The notes under the pieces are model-generated. The model ran no database searches. It was given only the letters and a program-made list of their open reading frames with translations, and was not told the DNA's origin. Shown here in pieces: positions 37,345-49,455 of a DNA stretch of 64,000 bases. A program made the position numbers and the translations under genes. This DNA comes from Alisma plantago-aquatica (Eukaryota > Streptophyta > Magnoliopsida > Alismatales > Alismataceae), in contig OY856413.1 in the NCBI GenBank assembly GCA_963693085.1, positions 747,890,556 through 747,954,555 on the forward strand, in the 5' to 3' direction. The number at the start of each line of letters is the position of its first letter. The stretch's first letter is position 1.

Positions 37345-38760
37345 TTTAGGATGGCTTTTGCTGACAAAGATCAAAGGAAGCTTTTTCCCTACATGATGAT
37401 GAGGGAAATTATACCCACACAGTATGGTGACTGTGCCTTCCTCAATGACATTGGCTTTGTCGAAAGCCTCCGCCAAGTCTACCACAGGTAGGGGATGGTG
37501 GGTGATCACCCCTTCTTTGGTGATTGGCCCACCTACCTGGAGATTGTATGTGAGTTCCTCACATCATTCTATTTGTATACTCAAGAACACAGAAGGTTGG
37601 GAATAATGGTGGATCAACTTCAGACTCTACAACACTGCCCACCACCTCACACTGGCAGAATGCAACACAATCTATGGATGGCCAGTGGGTGGAGTATGCT
37701 TCACCCCATGTGACTTCGACTATGCCATGTATTGGAGGCAGATGATAACCCATCCAAAGGGGTTCAATGTCAACTAGCACCATGCCTTGGTGATGGATGT
37801 TAAGAATCCCTTCATCTGGATTCTACATCATTACCCAACAAATACGATATTTTTTAGGTCCACTCAGGGATAAGGGAATCTGTAGAAGGTGGACCTATAT
37901 GTACTTTGGGCACTTCTCACTAGGGAGAGAGAAGACTGACCTCAGCTTGTTGTTTTTTCAAAACATGCTAGCGGTGACGAGGCAAGCTTATAGGAAGCCT
38001 CCAATTCACTTTTGGGGATTACTCACATCCTTGTCTCTCCACCTCCACCTAGACCTCTCCAAGGCCGCTGCCATCAAGACATACTTGACACTTGAATTCA
38101 ATCACTTCAAGCAGACTCATCTCATCTCCAAGTATGAAGGGAAGGTGTATGCCTGTTGCTAAATCGATAGGCAGATGCCGAAAATGGTTTTCTCCAACCC
38201 CATCTTCTGCCTTCGAGGAGTGCGGCTCCTCAGATGGACATTAGACAATGTAGTACCGATCCCAAAAGGGGAGGATGTAGAGGAAGACTCTGAGTGAGTA
38301 GAAGAAAAAGAAGAAGAAGAAGAGGATGAAGAAGAGGAGGATACAATGCCTTTCATATAGAGTCTACATATACACAAGGTTCCACACAGATACAAAACAT
38401 CCAGCTGTACATCTCCATGGCTTCCACCACCTGATGATTCTTTCTCTATTGAGGGTATGTATGGGATGGTGTAGTCTATACAATAGGGACAACAACATCA
38501 GTCATCCTAGAACAAATACACAAAGTCCAAGAGTAGATTTTATACCAGCAACATGTGATCTATTCCAAGGAGCACCTTCTCCAGGCCAACCAGGAGATCA
38601 TGCACAAATGCATGCATCACATTGGGCCCTACCACGAGTCTCTTTAGGACTGTTGTTGAAGTCAGAGCCTTTTTGCTAGCTACCCTTAGCCACAAGAAAT
38701 GCCTTCAGACCCACCCATGTTCATTGATACCTTCCCCCCTGATTCTAAAATGAAATTGTG
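37345..38760 (+). pseudogene. Athila env-like (additional) ORF, decayed
   Basis: The region following integrase in Athila elements, with a plant-transposon-protein type domain. Readable pieces in order are FADKDQRKLFPYMMMREIIP, GDCAFLNDIGFVESL, FGDWPTYLEIVCEFLTSFYL, HLTLAECNTIYGWPVGG, AMYWRQMITHPKGFN, VDLYVLWALLTRE, RKPPIHFWGLLTSL and LEFNHFKQTHLISKYEGKVY. A strongly acidic tract (38295-38342, mostly GAA/GAG codons) follows, then TMPFI and a coiled-coil-like HLLQANQEIMHKCMH near 38560. Stops and frame changes are frequent. The ATG at 37277 is in another frame, so the true start is unclear. Element D holds a homologous region on the opposite strand, which confirms the family. No convincing transmembrane segment was seen, so envelope function should not be assumed. 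Confidence 0.8.
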
Positions 38761-39808
38761 AATGTTTCAGCCACCACCACCACCATTCTTAGCATATGGT
38801 AACCCCATTCCACCTCTTTGTTTGATTTATGACTATGAGGACATAGTCAAGTTCAAGCTTGGGGGGGTGTTGGAATGGCTTTATCTTATAACCTCTTATT
38901 TTTTGTTGGTTCTTTTGATTTTGCAAGTGTTGGATCCACATTTATATAATGTAATCATGGAGCTTAATTGTCACAATTTCATCTATCATCAAAGTGTTTT
39001 ATTCCTTTTCAATGAAATTTAAAATTTTTAAATGATCGTATCTTGTTAAGAAAAATTTGCAAAGTCTAAGAAAACACCAAGTAGAGGAAGTGTATGGGTT
39101 AGTCAACTTGAGGAGACTTAATATGAATGAATATCTTAATTTATCCAAGATCTATGGATGAAGATGGGGTTTGATCCAAACAGACCAAATAAGTAATGAT
39201 ACCTTAAATGGGATTATTAAAAAGAAACTCTAAGGTTACCCTATACATAGGTTGATAGGAGAGGGACATATCATAGTCAAGACAAGAATTGTCTCTTAAT
39301 CATGTGATTCCATATGCTTTTCATGACATTTCATCCACCACCTTAAGATGATAAAGTAACCCAAATTGTATCATGTTGATTGCATTGTATAGCATAATAG
39401 GTGGCATGATAGCTAATCTATTTATTGCATTATTTAAAAAAAGAAGAGAAAATATATCTTTGCATATCAATTATTTGCATAACGAATTACATGTAGTTTG
39501 CATTTTCTCATTACATCATTCCTTACATCATGTATCTATATATCTTTCTACACTAATATAAATTGATAGGATACACATCCATACCTCTTTGAATGAATGA
39601 AAAAGAATAAAAAAAAGCAATGTTGTATGAAAGAATGACCCAAGCATAACTCACAAACTATGCTAAAATAAGATGGGAAGAAAAAAACAAGAAAATCAAA
39701 TAAAAAGAGAGAAAAGGATGCCTTAATGAACGCTGAAATTGTTCTGCAAGGATAAATGAAAATAGTTAAATGTATGCATTCTTTTATTCCATTCTCATCA
39801 GTCAAATG
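38761..39808 (+). other. 3' non-coding region of Athila element E, part 1
   Basis: After a proline-coding CCACCACCACCACCATT run come GTCAAGTTCAAGCTTGGGGGGG and AT-rich non-coding sequence. The reverse complement of 51000-52000 in element D has the same landmarks in the same order. Element H interrupts the region at 39808/9. Confidence 0.75.
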
Positions 39809-40529
39809 TGTTGGGTTTTGTGGAAGGAAACATGCATTGCGTAAGAAACAAAATAAAATGTATTTCCACGCAACCCACAACATGATCTCATCGACAACAA
39901 CATATTTAGAAAGAGTATTTGCGAGATATACCTTGTCACGGAGTAAGTCTGAAGACATGCTACTACACGATGGTGTGTAACGCTACTGGATTACATGGAT
40001 GGTACTTATCTCCCATCCTCCAAACGCATCGCAGGAAGATCCAGTGATGCTCCTTTCATGCAGTGATGTTTGCCACGCGTAGCATGTATGGACGATCATT
40101 GACGTCCTCCAAATGTAGGCGTTTGCATCTATACTTTGTCCACGCGGATGGACTGGAACTCCATGCCACACTTCTGAAACTGACATGAAGGAGTAGTCTT
40201 TGTGTGATGATGTGCTAGCATTGCAATGCTCTCCTTTCTCTCATGAGGAAGGTGACAGCTAGGGTTTACGTATGTGAGTGTAAACTAAAAAGCCTCTCTC
40301 AATATCTTGTAAAGATATCAGCCATCAAGCCCCTTAAAATAGGACACAAAAGGAAGCAGAGTTTCCTAAAACCATCAGTAAATAGAAAGACTACGTTAAT
40401 TAAAACACTCATGGATTAATTAGAATATTTGAGAATTAATTAATTAACCAAATAATTTTATTAAATGATTAATTAATATCTGACTCCATGCAATAGCTCG
40501 AGATGGATCCATGGGCATATATACCAATA
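39809..40529 (-). repeat. 3' LTR of copia element H
   Basis: The plus strand starts TGTTGGGTTTTG and ends TACCAATA, where the partner LTR has TACCAACA, so one terminal base pair is mutated. The minus-strand polypurine tract AAAGTGGGAGTC abuts it (40530-40541). Confidence 0.88.
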
Positions 40530-41759
40530 GACTCCCACTTTCACTTAGAGTCAGTCACTCTAATTAATTGGCTCAAACATTTTAATATATTCCAATATTA
40601 TTCTAATATATTACATAAACATTTTAGTAATCAATATGATTCAGAACAATTCCAATAAAATTCACAATTATACTCCTATTGCAATACATCTTATGTGTGT
40701 GACCCAGTAGGCTCCAAATTATGTTAGCAATGATATCCATAATCATATTATGATTTCACAAAAAATAATTGGTATCTAGCAAGACTTCTTTACCAACCAA
40801 GTAATTGGAAAATTTGGAGAACAACTTAACCTATCATTCATAACTGGTGTTGAAGTGATTGTATGGTGCCTTTGTCATTGATATATGGATTGAACTTGAG
40901 TCATGCAACTGTAATCCTCTTCAATGTTCAATCCATGTTTCTTGAACTAGAGCAGAATGTCTGATATATATGTAATCTCAATATCACATATTGACTCACA
41001 TCAGCATGGACATGCAATTCTCAGTCTTTCTAATCAAGTGGTGGGAATATCAAACTCCCGTAGGAAGGACAAATTCCATCTACATGACTCACATCCATCC
41101 CCATGTATCACAATGCAACCAAGCACCATCTTTATGGCAATCCTTATTTAGTACCATGATGGATGATGTCAAGGTATAAAGAATGACATGTGATAAGTGT
41201 AGTGACTTCAGGTCTAAGAACCACAATCACCACCATTACTGTGAGATGTGACTCTAACTACCAATCATGGTATCCATGTGCCACTCTCAAGGTGGGTCTA
41301 TTCAGTACACTATTCTCTAAAAAGTATCTATGTATTTGGTTTGATATCTCCGTATCATGGATAATGAGATTCTTCCATCAACCAACATACATTCTAATCT
41401 TATGTGTTATTGATCTCAATGGATATTTCCACCATAACAACCGATTAGGGACAAAACAAGAATACATACTCTTAGCATACATATGATCTAACTGTTCAGG
41501 TCATCAACCTGAAGACATATGTCATTGAGTATATTATTCTATAGACATATGTAAGTTTTGTGGTCATGTCACAATATAAAACACAAACATATAGATTGGA
41601 AACTTGCCTTTATTGATATGATCGATATAGTATTACAATTTTTTTACATAGTATCCCATTACAATCATCAAATGATACTCTCTATGGGTATACATACAAA
41701 TAGATTCCCACTTGCACTTATACCCAATCACTCATGAATCTCAATCCAAATGATCAAAC

Positions 41760-43333
41760 ATGTCCATCATGTTTTTGCTGTGAAAGTGCTTTTGTGAGCA
41801 CATCAGTCATATTGCTTTCTGTAGGTACTCTGCAAATATTCACATCTCCTCGTCATACAATCTCTCATATGAGATGGAACCACCGTAGAATATGTTTGGA
41901 ATGTTGGTGTGATCTTGGCTCTTTATCTTGTACAATTGCTTCATTGTTGTTGCAAAACAACTCAATTGTATCACTAGCTCTTGGAACCACTCCAAGTTCA
42001 GAAATGAACTTCTTGATCTACACAGCTTCCTTTGCAGCATTAGATATGACAATATATTCAGACTCTGTTGTTGAATCCACAAACTGTCTCTTACTTGAAA
42101 ACTCTTCCAGCTCACAACACTATGTTCAGGAAAAACACAAATCCAGATTGCGATCTATAATCATCTTTGTCAGTTTGGAAGTTAGCATCGGTGTAACCCT
42201 TTACCATGAGGTCTTCCTTGCCTCCATATACCAAAAATTGATCCTTAGTCCTTCTCAAATACTTTATGATGTTCTTTATAGCTATCTAGTGACATTCACC
42301 TAGATCTGACTGATACCGGCTTGTCATGCTCAAAGCATACGACACATCAGGATGAGTACATAACATCGTGTACATGATAGATCCAATTGTTGATGCATAT
42401 GGAATCTTACTCATGTGTGCCCGTTCATCACATGAACTAGGACATTGGGCTTTAGAGATCGTAGCCCCATGGGACATGGGCAAGTTACCTCTCTTAGAAA
42501 CCTCCATGCTAAACCTCTTTAACACCTTGTCAATGTATGTACTCTGGCTTAGGCCTAGAAGCCTTCTAGATCTATCTCTATAGATCTTGATTCCTAGTAT
42601 ATAGGATGCTTCGCCTAAATCCTTTATAGAGAAGGTCTTCCCTAGCCAACCTTTTACTATTTGAAGAGTAGGGATGTCATTTACCATAAATAGTATGTCA
42701 TCCACATACAATATGAGAAATACGACTGTGCTCCCACTAACCTTTTTGTAAACACAAGGTTCATATTCATTTTGACTAAAGCCAAAATTTTTGACTACTT
42801 CATCAAAACATAGATTCCAACTCCTAGATGCATGCTTCAATCCATAGATTGAACTTTGTAGCTTACAAACTTTATTGGCTTCCTTCAGAGATAAAACCCT
42901 CAGGTTGTGTCATGTACACATCCTTGAGTAAATTCCCATTAAGGAATGCTATTATAACATCCATCTGCCAAATCTCATAGTCATGATAAGCTGCAATGGC
43001 AAGCATGATCCTGATGGATTTAACCATGGAAACTAGTGAGATGGTCTCGTCATAATCAACACCTTGAATTTGATGAAATCCTTTTACAACCAATCTACCT
43101 TTATAGGTTTGAACATTTCCATCAATGTCGGTCTTGTTCTTGAAGACCCACTTAGACCCTATGGGTTTTACCCCTTCGGGTGGATCCGCCAAGGTCCATA
43201 CCTTATCAGTGTACATGGATTCCATCTCAGATCTCATGGCTTTGAGCCATTTCTTAGATTCTACTCCCTTAGTAGCTTCTAGATAGCACATTGGCTCATC
43301 TTCTGTGCCCAATTCGTCACTATCTTGAGTCAT
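41760..43333 (-). pseudogene. Copia reverse transcriptase and RNase H (element H)
   Basis: Two long open frames carry most of the reverse transcriptase. 43333-42872 has ATKGVESKKWLKAMRSEMES, PIGSKWVFKNKTD and a KSIRIMLAIAAYHDYEIWQMDV region. 42840-42286 has RSWNLCFDEVVKNFGF, the catalytic LYVDDILFM, SIKDLGEASYILGIKIYRD, YASTIGSIMYTMLCTHPDVS and SRYQSDLGE. RNase H continues in broken frame at about 42120-41760 (DSTTESEYIVISNAAKEAV, ELFCNNNEAI, HQHSKHI, VPTESNMTDVLTKALS). A frame change and several stops prevent function. The plus-strand open frame at 41734-42303 is only its shadow. Confidence 0.88.
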
Positions 43334-43435
43334 AAGAAATCCAAATCTCTCAGGCTCTAGTCATGTCCTACTAGACCTACGAGGTTCCTGTGTTACATTT
43401 AGAACTTGAAATTCCACAATAGTTTGTGAGTCTTC

Positions 43436-44830
43436 ATGTTCCTTATGTACCTCCTCAGGTTATCTGTTTTCTTTTTGATCTCAAATTTCTTTGAGCTCTA
43501 CATTCCTCCCACTAATTCCTTTAGAAATAAATTACTTTTCAAGAAATACAGCAGTCTTAGCAACAAACACTTTGTTGTCAATTGGTCTGTAGAAGTAGTA
43601 TCCCCGAGTTTCCTTGGGGTATCAAAAAAAATAACATTTTTTAGATTTGGGTCCAAGCTTTTTAGGAAATTGAGTCCTAACATAAGCTTCACATCCCCAA
43701 ATCTTTAACATAGAAAAATTGGGACAATTCCCATTCCGTATTTATATGGTGTCTTTTGAACCAATTTAGAAGGAACACGATTAAGTGTAAATGTTGTGGT
43801 TTCAAGAGCATATCCCTAGAATTATATTGGAAGTTCACTTGAACTCATCATTGATCATACAATGTCTAATAATGTATGATTCCTTCTTTCTGAAAGACTA
43901 TTATGCTATGGTGTACCAGGCGGAGTCCATTGTGATACAATACCACAGTTTCTTAGAAGGTCCTCAAACTCTTGGCTTAAGTATTTGCCTCCTTGATCTG
44001 AATGGAATGCTTTAACACTCTTACCAAGTTGCTTCTCTACTTTATTCATGAAAGTATTGAACATTTCAAGAGTTTCTGACTTGTGTTTCATAAGATATAC
44101 ATAGCCATACCTACTGAGGTCATTAGTGGAGGTAATGAAGTATTGATAGCCTCCTCTAGCATTTGATCCAAAAGGTCCACATATATCAAGATGTATGAGC
44201 CATAACAAATCACTGGCTCTCTCACTATGTCCAGTGAAAGGAGTCTTGGTGATCTTACCTAATAAACAAGCCTCACATGTCTCTAATGATTCAAAATCTA
44301 AAGAGTCTAGATAACCATCCTTATGGAGTCTAGATATGCGCTTCTCATTTATGCCTAGGATGAGAATGTCATAAGTATGTTTTGTTTGAGTTGTCAACTT
44401 CTATCCTTTTAGTATTTATGTTGTATATGCTATTCTCAAGTTCTTATAAGTAGATACCATAAGACATAGGGGCATTGCCATAAAAGATCTCATCTTTAGA
44501 AATAGAAATCATTCCATTCTGAATGTGAAATTCAAATTCACTCTTGTCCATACAAGATACAAAAATAATATTTCTATTAATGGTAGGTACATAATAGAAA
44601 TTCTTTAATTCTATTACAAGGCATGTAGGCAAAGATAAACTAATAACTCCAACTACGGTGGCAACAACTCTTTCTCCATTAGCGACCCGTAGCTCGACTT
44701 GGCCCTTTCATAAAGGCTTACTTCTTATCACATCCTGCATATTTGAACATATGTGATATCCACATCCGGTATCCAGTACACATGATGAAGAAGTATTTAA
44801 GTTTATCTCAATAACGAATATACCTGAAGT
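43436..44830 (-). pseudogene. Copia protease and integrase (element H)
   Basis: Protease and pre-integrase pieces lie at 44830-44400, including VIELKNFYYVPTINRNII and FEFHIQNGMISISKD. The integrase frame at 44397-43906 has RLHKDGYLDSLDFE and CEACLLGKITKTPFTGHSER, the zinc-binding and linker region. The core follows with DLLWLIHLDICGPF, YFITSTNDLSRYGYVYLMKH, SVKAFHSDQGGKYLS and SQWTPPGTP. Continuation toward 43436 is fragmented (LMLGLNFLKSLDPNLKNVIF and similar tail sequence). It shows the typical domain order of copia pol with decayed frames. Confidence 0.83.
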
Positions 44831-44845
44831 GGAGATCTCTATTCC

Positions 44846-45620
44846 CTACTTCTTCTTCCTTAGTTCCTCCAGGTAGAGAGGACAATTTCTTTTCCAATGT
44901 CCAGCCTGGTGACAATGGTGACAACTGCCTTCTTTGGATATCCCACCTTTAGCTTTGAGCATGGATGACTTTGGCTTATGCCCATATTTAGAACCTTTCC
45001 TAGCCTTTCCTTTGCCTTTTGACTTTCCCTTTGTCCTGCTAATCATCATCATAGACTTGGGCTTGTCTTTCTTCATCTGTGCTTCATCTATCCTCAACAT
45101 GCCCAACAATTCTGACAACGACTTGTCAAGATTGTTCATGTTGTAGTTCATGACAAAATGACTATATGATTTGGCAACGATTGTAGATTCACATCAGTGG
45201 ACAACTCTTAACCTAGGGAAATCCCATCTTGGATAGGCTTTCCACGTACCCAATCAAAGTGAGTATGTGGGTACCAACTGAGTTTCCCTTAGTCATCTTG
45301 ATTCTGAACAAAGCCTTGGAGACATCATATCTCTCCTATCTTGTGTGATGATGATATATGTTCTTGAGATGTGTTACCATCTGCATGACATTCATGTTCT
45401 GATGCTGCTCTTGGAACTCATAGTTCATTGAGCACAACATCAGGCACTTCACGTCTATATCATCATCAAGGTGCTTCTTGTAAGCATCCTTTTCAGCCTT
45501 GGCCGCATTTGAGGCGGATTCTACTGGCTCTGGTGTTTCAAGGACATAGACCTTACACTCCTACGTGAGAACAATTCTCAACGTCCTAAACTAGTTTTCA
45601 AAATTGATTCTAGTAAGTTT
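44846..45620 (-). pseudogene. Copia gag with zinc knuckle (element H)
   Basis: The open part (45151-44846) runs from MNYNMNNLDKSLSELLGML through a lysine/glycine-rich stretch to a CCHC zinc knuckle, CHHCHQAGHWKRNC. Upstream, to about 45620, the gag core is readable with stops: AYKKHLDDDIDVKCLMLCSM, EFQEQHQNMNVMQM, ERYDVSKALFRIKMTKGNSV, HILTLIGYVESLSKMGFP. This is a typical copia gag arrangement. Confidence 0.83.
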
Positions 45621-46159
45621 GTCCTTCTCAAGGACCAATCACAATGAGAATGTGTGAGTGTTGTTTGCGATTTGATTGCTACAAAAGAAAAAGTTTGCAT
45701 TTAGTCTAAAACATTTTGACTTGTAAAGATTTGATAAATGATATTAATAGGCCTTTAATTAATTATGATCCCACCATTTTATTCAAATGGATAACCCTTA
45801 CTATCAACTCAGAAGATTGCATCGTACAACCTTCTAGTGAGCCAAGATCCAAAATAATTGGATAAATGCCTAGCCAATGCCGACATCAAAGACCAAATAC
45901 TAAGGTTTGAAACTTTTACCAATTGCATCATATGTAACTCTTGGATAGATGATCATGCATAACTCCTTGCCATGATGCATCTATGTGCCTCTAGGTACTT
46001 GATCCTGTCAAGGCTCCCTAGTTAAGTCCAACCCATAAGACAACACGATGAGTGTGCACCCTACAAAGGCAGACCCACACACCCACTATTACACTTCCAC
46101 TAGATAGACAATGTACCATGCGGAGGCGTGCCCACACATAGTCGATCAATCTTTTCATG

Positions 46160-46690
46160 TGTGTTGATTTATGGAAGGAAACTAAAACTTAATATTATTA
46201 ATTGAGGGGTTTTATTAATACATATACATATCCAAACACCACATACATATCGTATGTATCATATATTACTATATCTACAACCACAAATGATAGACATGCA
46301 ATCACAAACACAAAAACACCAGTTATGGCCATACTGTTATAATCCTTTGGAGCCACAAAGGATTACGATCCACCTAAGGTCTTATGAATCTCATGCAACA
46401 ACACCTGTGAATCAACATGTAAGGATCAATATTACAATGAACAACTTCATTGGTGCTTCGTGAGGTTGGAACTTCAAGCTGTTTCTCCATGGATGCTCCT
46501 TGGAATTGGATCTTTAGGTTGCTTCTTGGAATTGGATCTTCATGTTGCTTCTCCATGGATGCTCCTTGGAGTTTAATCTTCAAGTGTCCTCCTTACATCA
46601 AGTTTACAAAGACTAAAACTGATCTTATCTCTATTACATCATATGAGTACAAATATAAAGATAAATAATTAATTACACTTTGAAATAAGA
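46160..46690 (-). repeat. Leader of copia element H with a small tandem repeat
   Basis: The leader between the primer site and gag has no gene. At 46471-46585 a unit with GCTTCTCCATGGATGCTCCTTGGA is present in two full copies and one partial copy. The small open frames across it are just the repeat translated. Confidence 0.55.
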
Positions 46691-47213
46691 GATGAGGATC
46701 ATCATGCAAGCCGACTACTTTATACAAAGGATCTACGTACAACCATTATACATCCATATTATTCACAAACAAGCATATCCACAACATTCACAACCACATT
46801 CATTCAAAACATTCATAAAAGGAGATTCTAGGCCATAATCGTGCATGCATTCACCACATAAAATAGATTTAAAAGGAGACATGTATGATATCATAGGTAT
46901 ATCTACATATACATATATACATATTAAAACTTTTAATGTGGGACATTCCCCATTAAATAAACTTTCGACTCCCACACAGACTATGTGGGGTACACGGACT
47001 ACAAAATTTTACTTCTGTGCACTAAGGAAAATCAGTATTTTCCATAGTCGACCCTGTCTGAAACGTCAAAAATATAAGCCTACAACGTATGTGGAATTAG
47101 GTTTATACATGCACACTAGCACTTTTAAGTTCTCATCATATACAACCATAGAAAATAGTATATAGTGATTTGATCATATCGAAACAAATCCAAATGTGTC
47201 GTAGATCAACGCT

Positions 47214-47225
47214 GCTCTGATACTA
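47214..47225 (-). other. Primer binding site of copia element H
   Basis: Minus-strand TAGTATCAGAGC matches the initiator tRNA-Met primer site (TGGTATCAGAGC) at 11 of 12 bases and adjoins the LTR at 47227. Confidence 0.8.
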
Positions 47226-47226
47226 T

Positions 47227-47954
47227 TGTTGGGTTTTCTAGAAGTAAACATGCACAGCGAAAGCAACAAAATAAAGTATATTTCCACTCAACCTGCAATA
47301 GGATCTCTTCGACAACAACATATTCAGAAAGAGTGTTCATGAGATATACCTTGTCACGGAGCAAGTCCGATGATGTACCATTGTACGATGGTGTGCAATG
47401 CTCCTGGCTTACATAGACGATACTTCTCTCCCGTCCTATGAATGCATCGTGGGAAGATCTGATGGTTCTCCTTTCGTACGGTGATGTATGCCGCTCGTAG
47501 CGTGTTTGGATGGTCATTGACATTCTTCGAACGCAGGCTTCTCAGTGTCTGCATCTCTACTTCATCCACACAGATGGACTGGAACTCCATGTCGCACTTC
47601 CGAAGCCGGTAGGAAGGAGTAGTCTTTGGGCGATGACGTGCTAGCGCCACGATGCTCTCCTTTCTCTCCTGAGGACGGCGACGACAAGGGTTTATATACG
47701 TGAGAATAAATTGAAAAGCCTCCTCAATATCTTCTAAAGATATTGGCTGTCAAGCTCCTTTAAATAGGAGATGAAAGGAAATATGATTGTCTAAACCCAT
47801 CGGTATACAGAAAGACTACGTTAATTAAAATTCTCATAGATTAATTAGAATATTTTGGAATTAATTAATTAATCAAATAATTGTATTAATTGATTAATAA
47901 ATATCCGACTCCATGAAATTTCCTGGGATGGCTCTACAGGCATATGTACCAACA
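47227..47954 (-). repeat. 5' LTR of copia element H
   Basis: TGTTGGG at the left and CCAACA at the right form a 6 bp terminal inverted repeat. It aligns along its length with 39809-40529. AAATG follows directly as the second target-site copy. Confidence 0.9.
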
Positions 47955-48490
47955 AAATGAAACTTTAGGCCCATGCATCATTCCACCACAATAGTAGGCA
48001 TTAGGATTCATGCATTTCTCATTTTATTTATAGGTTTACCATATTTTATTTTTGCATAAATGATTTGGATGTTACTTGTGATTCTTATTCATAGCCACCT
48101 ACTTCATTCCACCCATTGCTCTTTATGGTAGGCTACATATATGATTGATCCCCTCATTCACTTTTATACGAGGAGCTTCTTCCAATCCAGATGGTAGGTA
48201 GATAAGAGCAATGTAGATAGGGAATCACATGGTGCATCAAGCAGATGCCCTATTGACTATGATAATAACTTCTATGTTTATAGTGTTTCATTGAATTAGG
48301 GGTGGATGTTTGTAATGAACATTTTTTGTCACTGTAGAGTAGTTATTTATTCGGTGGTAGGTAAGGATGGTTTGGGACCGCCAAGAATGGCGTATTTGTT
48401 CATATTTTTTCCCCTCTTACTAAGATTATATCAAATAGATCCAAAGGTAGTGTTTCTTGAGGGAAATCAACATTTAAGCTTAGGGGATTT
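47955..48490 (+). other. 3' non-coding region of Athila element E, part 2, with polypurine tract
   Basis: This continues the sequence broken at 39808. Phrases such as GTAGAGTAGTTATTTATTCGG and TTTGGGACCGCCAAGAATGG have counterparts in the reverse complement of 50490-50580 in element D. It ends in TTAAGCTTAGGGGATTT, the polypurine tract, directly before the 3' LTR. Confidence 0.75.
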
Positions 48491-48795
48491 TGATGCATTG
48501 AGTTTTATTCACTTTTCTATGGCTATTTTTTCATGTATTTCATGCATTGCTGCTCATTTTGACATTGTTTATGCATTATTAATTTTTATTAGACTGTGAA
48601 ATGTTATTGCATCAAATAATAAGTATTTTCATTGAAGTATGCCAATTTATTAGTTTTTATTGGGACTTATATTGGGTGTTCCATATTTCAGGTAATTTGA
48701 GCATTTACAAGGAAAGTCTATGGTACTGACATAATGCGAAAATTCAATAGGGGAATTAAAGAAATCTCAGTGCAATTGAGATAGGGTTCGATGCC
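48491..48795 (+). repeat. 3' LTR of Athila element E, first 305 bp
   Basis: It starts TGATGCATTGAGTTTTATTC like the 5' LTR at 23760. It is cut at GGGTTCGATGCC by the start of element D; the matching point in the 5' LTR is GGGTTCAATGCC near 24095. Confidence 0.85.
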
Positions 48796-49390
48796 TGATG
48801 TGTGTAAATAACACATCAAAAACACAAGTGCACGTATCAATGTAATATAGGCCTAAAGAGGCCTAGACGGAATGGGGAAAATGTGTACCCAAAAACTACT
48901 ACTAACAATGACTCACTCAGCTAGGCCTAAAAAAAGTTATTTGGTTGATTTAATGACTAAATTGCAAGAATGAAAACTAAGATTACTGGTTGTGATCACA
49001 AGTGATTTGAATTCCTTAAAATTGTGGTTTCACCACAATCCATATTCCAATTAACATCATTTCATTAGTATTAATCTCTTCTAACCCTGGACAAAGAGAC
49101 ATACAACAAGAATTACCCACTCTTACAACATAATTCACTACTTAATCTAATAGCAATCCCACTCTCATAGAAATTGTGTTATTAGTTATGTGTTTTACCA
49201 AAATATCTAGGTTATTCTCATCACATTCGTAGGCCCTCTCTCGAGGTGCAGTATAAAATGTGTAAAAATCTATGAGTTTTCGAATGCTTAATCCCTCTCT
49301 CGAAGCAATTAATGGTATAAACAACTATGCATTGTGAAAAAGAATAAATAATTCATGATTCTCTCATAAATATATCCAAAAATTAAGAGA

Positions 49391-49455
<65 letters not shown>

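Larger units (their letters stand above)
39809..47954 (-). mobile_element. Element H: complete Ty1/copia retrotransposon, 8.1 kb
   Basis: LTRs of 721 bp (39809-40529) and 728 bp (47227-47954) bracket a minus-strand gag-pol. A perfect 5 bp duplication AAATG flanks the element (39804-39808 and 47955-47959). The primer site, polypurine tract and all domains are present in the order gag, protease, integrase, RT, RNase H, but with stops and frameshifts. The two LTRs match at roughly 83% by eye, so the insertion is old. It landed in the 3' non-coding region of Athila element E. Confidence 0.93.
23760..48795 (+). mobile_element. Element E: Athila-type Ty3/gypsy retrotransposon, interrupted by nested insertions
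   Basis: The order is 5' LTR (23760-25369), a decayed tRNA-Asp-type primer site, gag, protease, RT, RNase H, integrase, an env-like ORF, a long 3' non-coding region, a polypurine tract and the first 305 bases of the 3' LTR (48491-48795). It is inserted into copia relic I; the 5 bases before it are ATTTA. Four insertions interrupt it: solo LTR F, a hAT MITE, probable solo LTR G and copia element H. Its 3' LTR is cut by element D, so the outer end and the second target-site copy lie beyond the window. The extra ORF after integrase and the DFGAS protease are Athila features. All reading frames are broken. Confidence 0.87.

Noticed and set aside
41734..42303. 189-codon plus-strand open frame with cysteine-rich start
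   Set aside because: It is the antisense shadow of the copia RNase H region of element H, whose minus-strand homology is clear.
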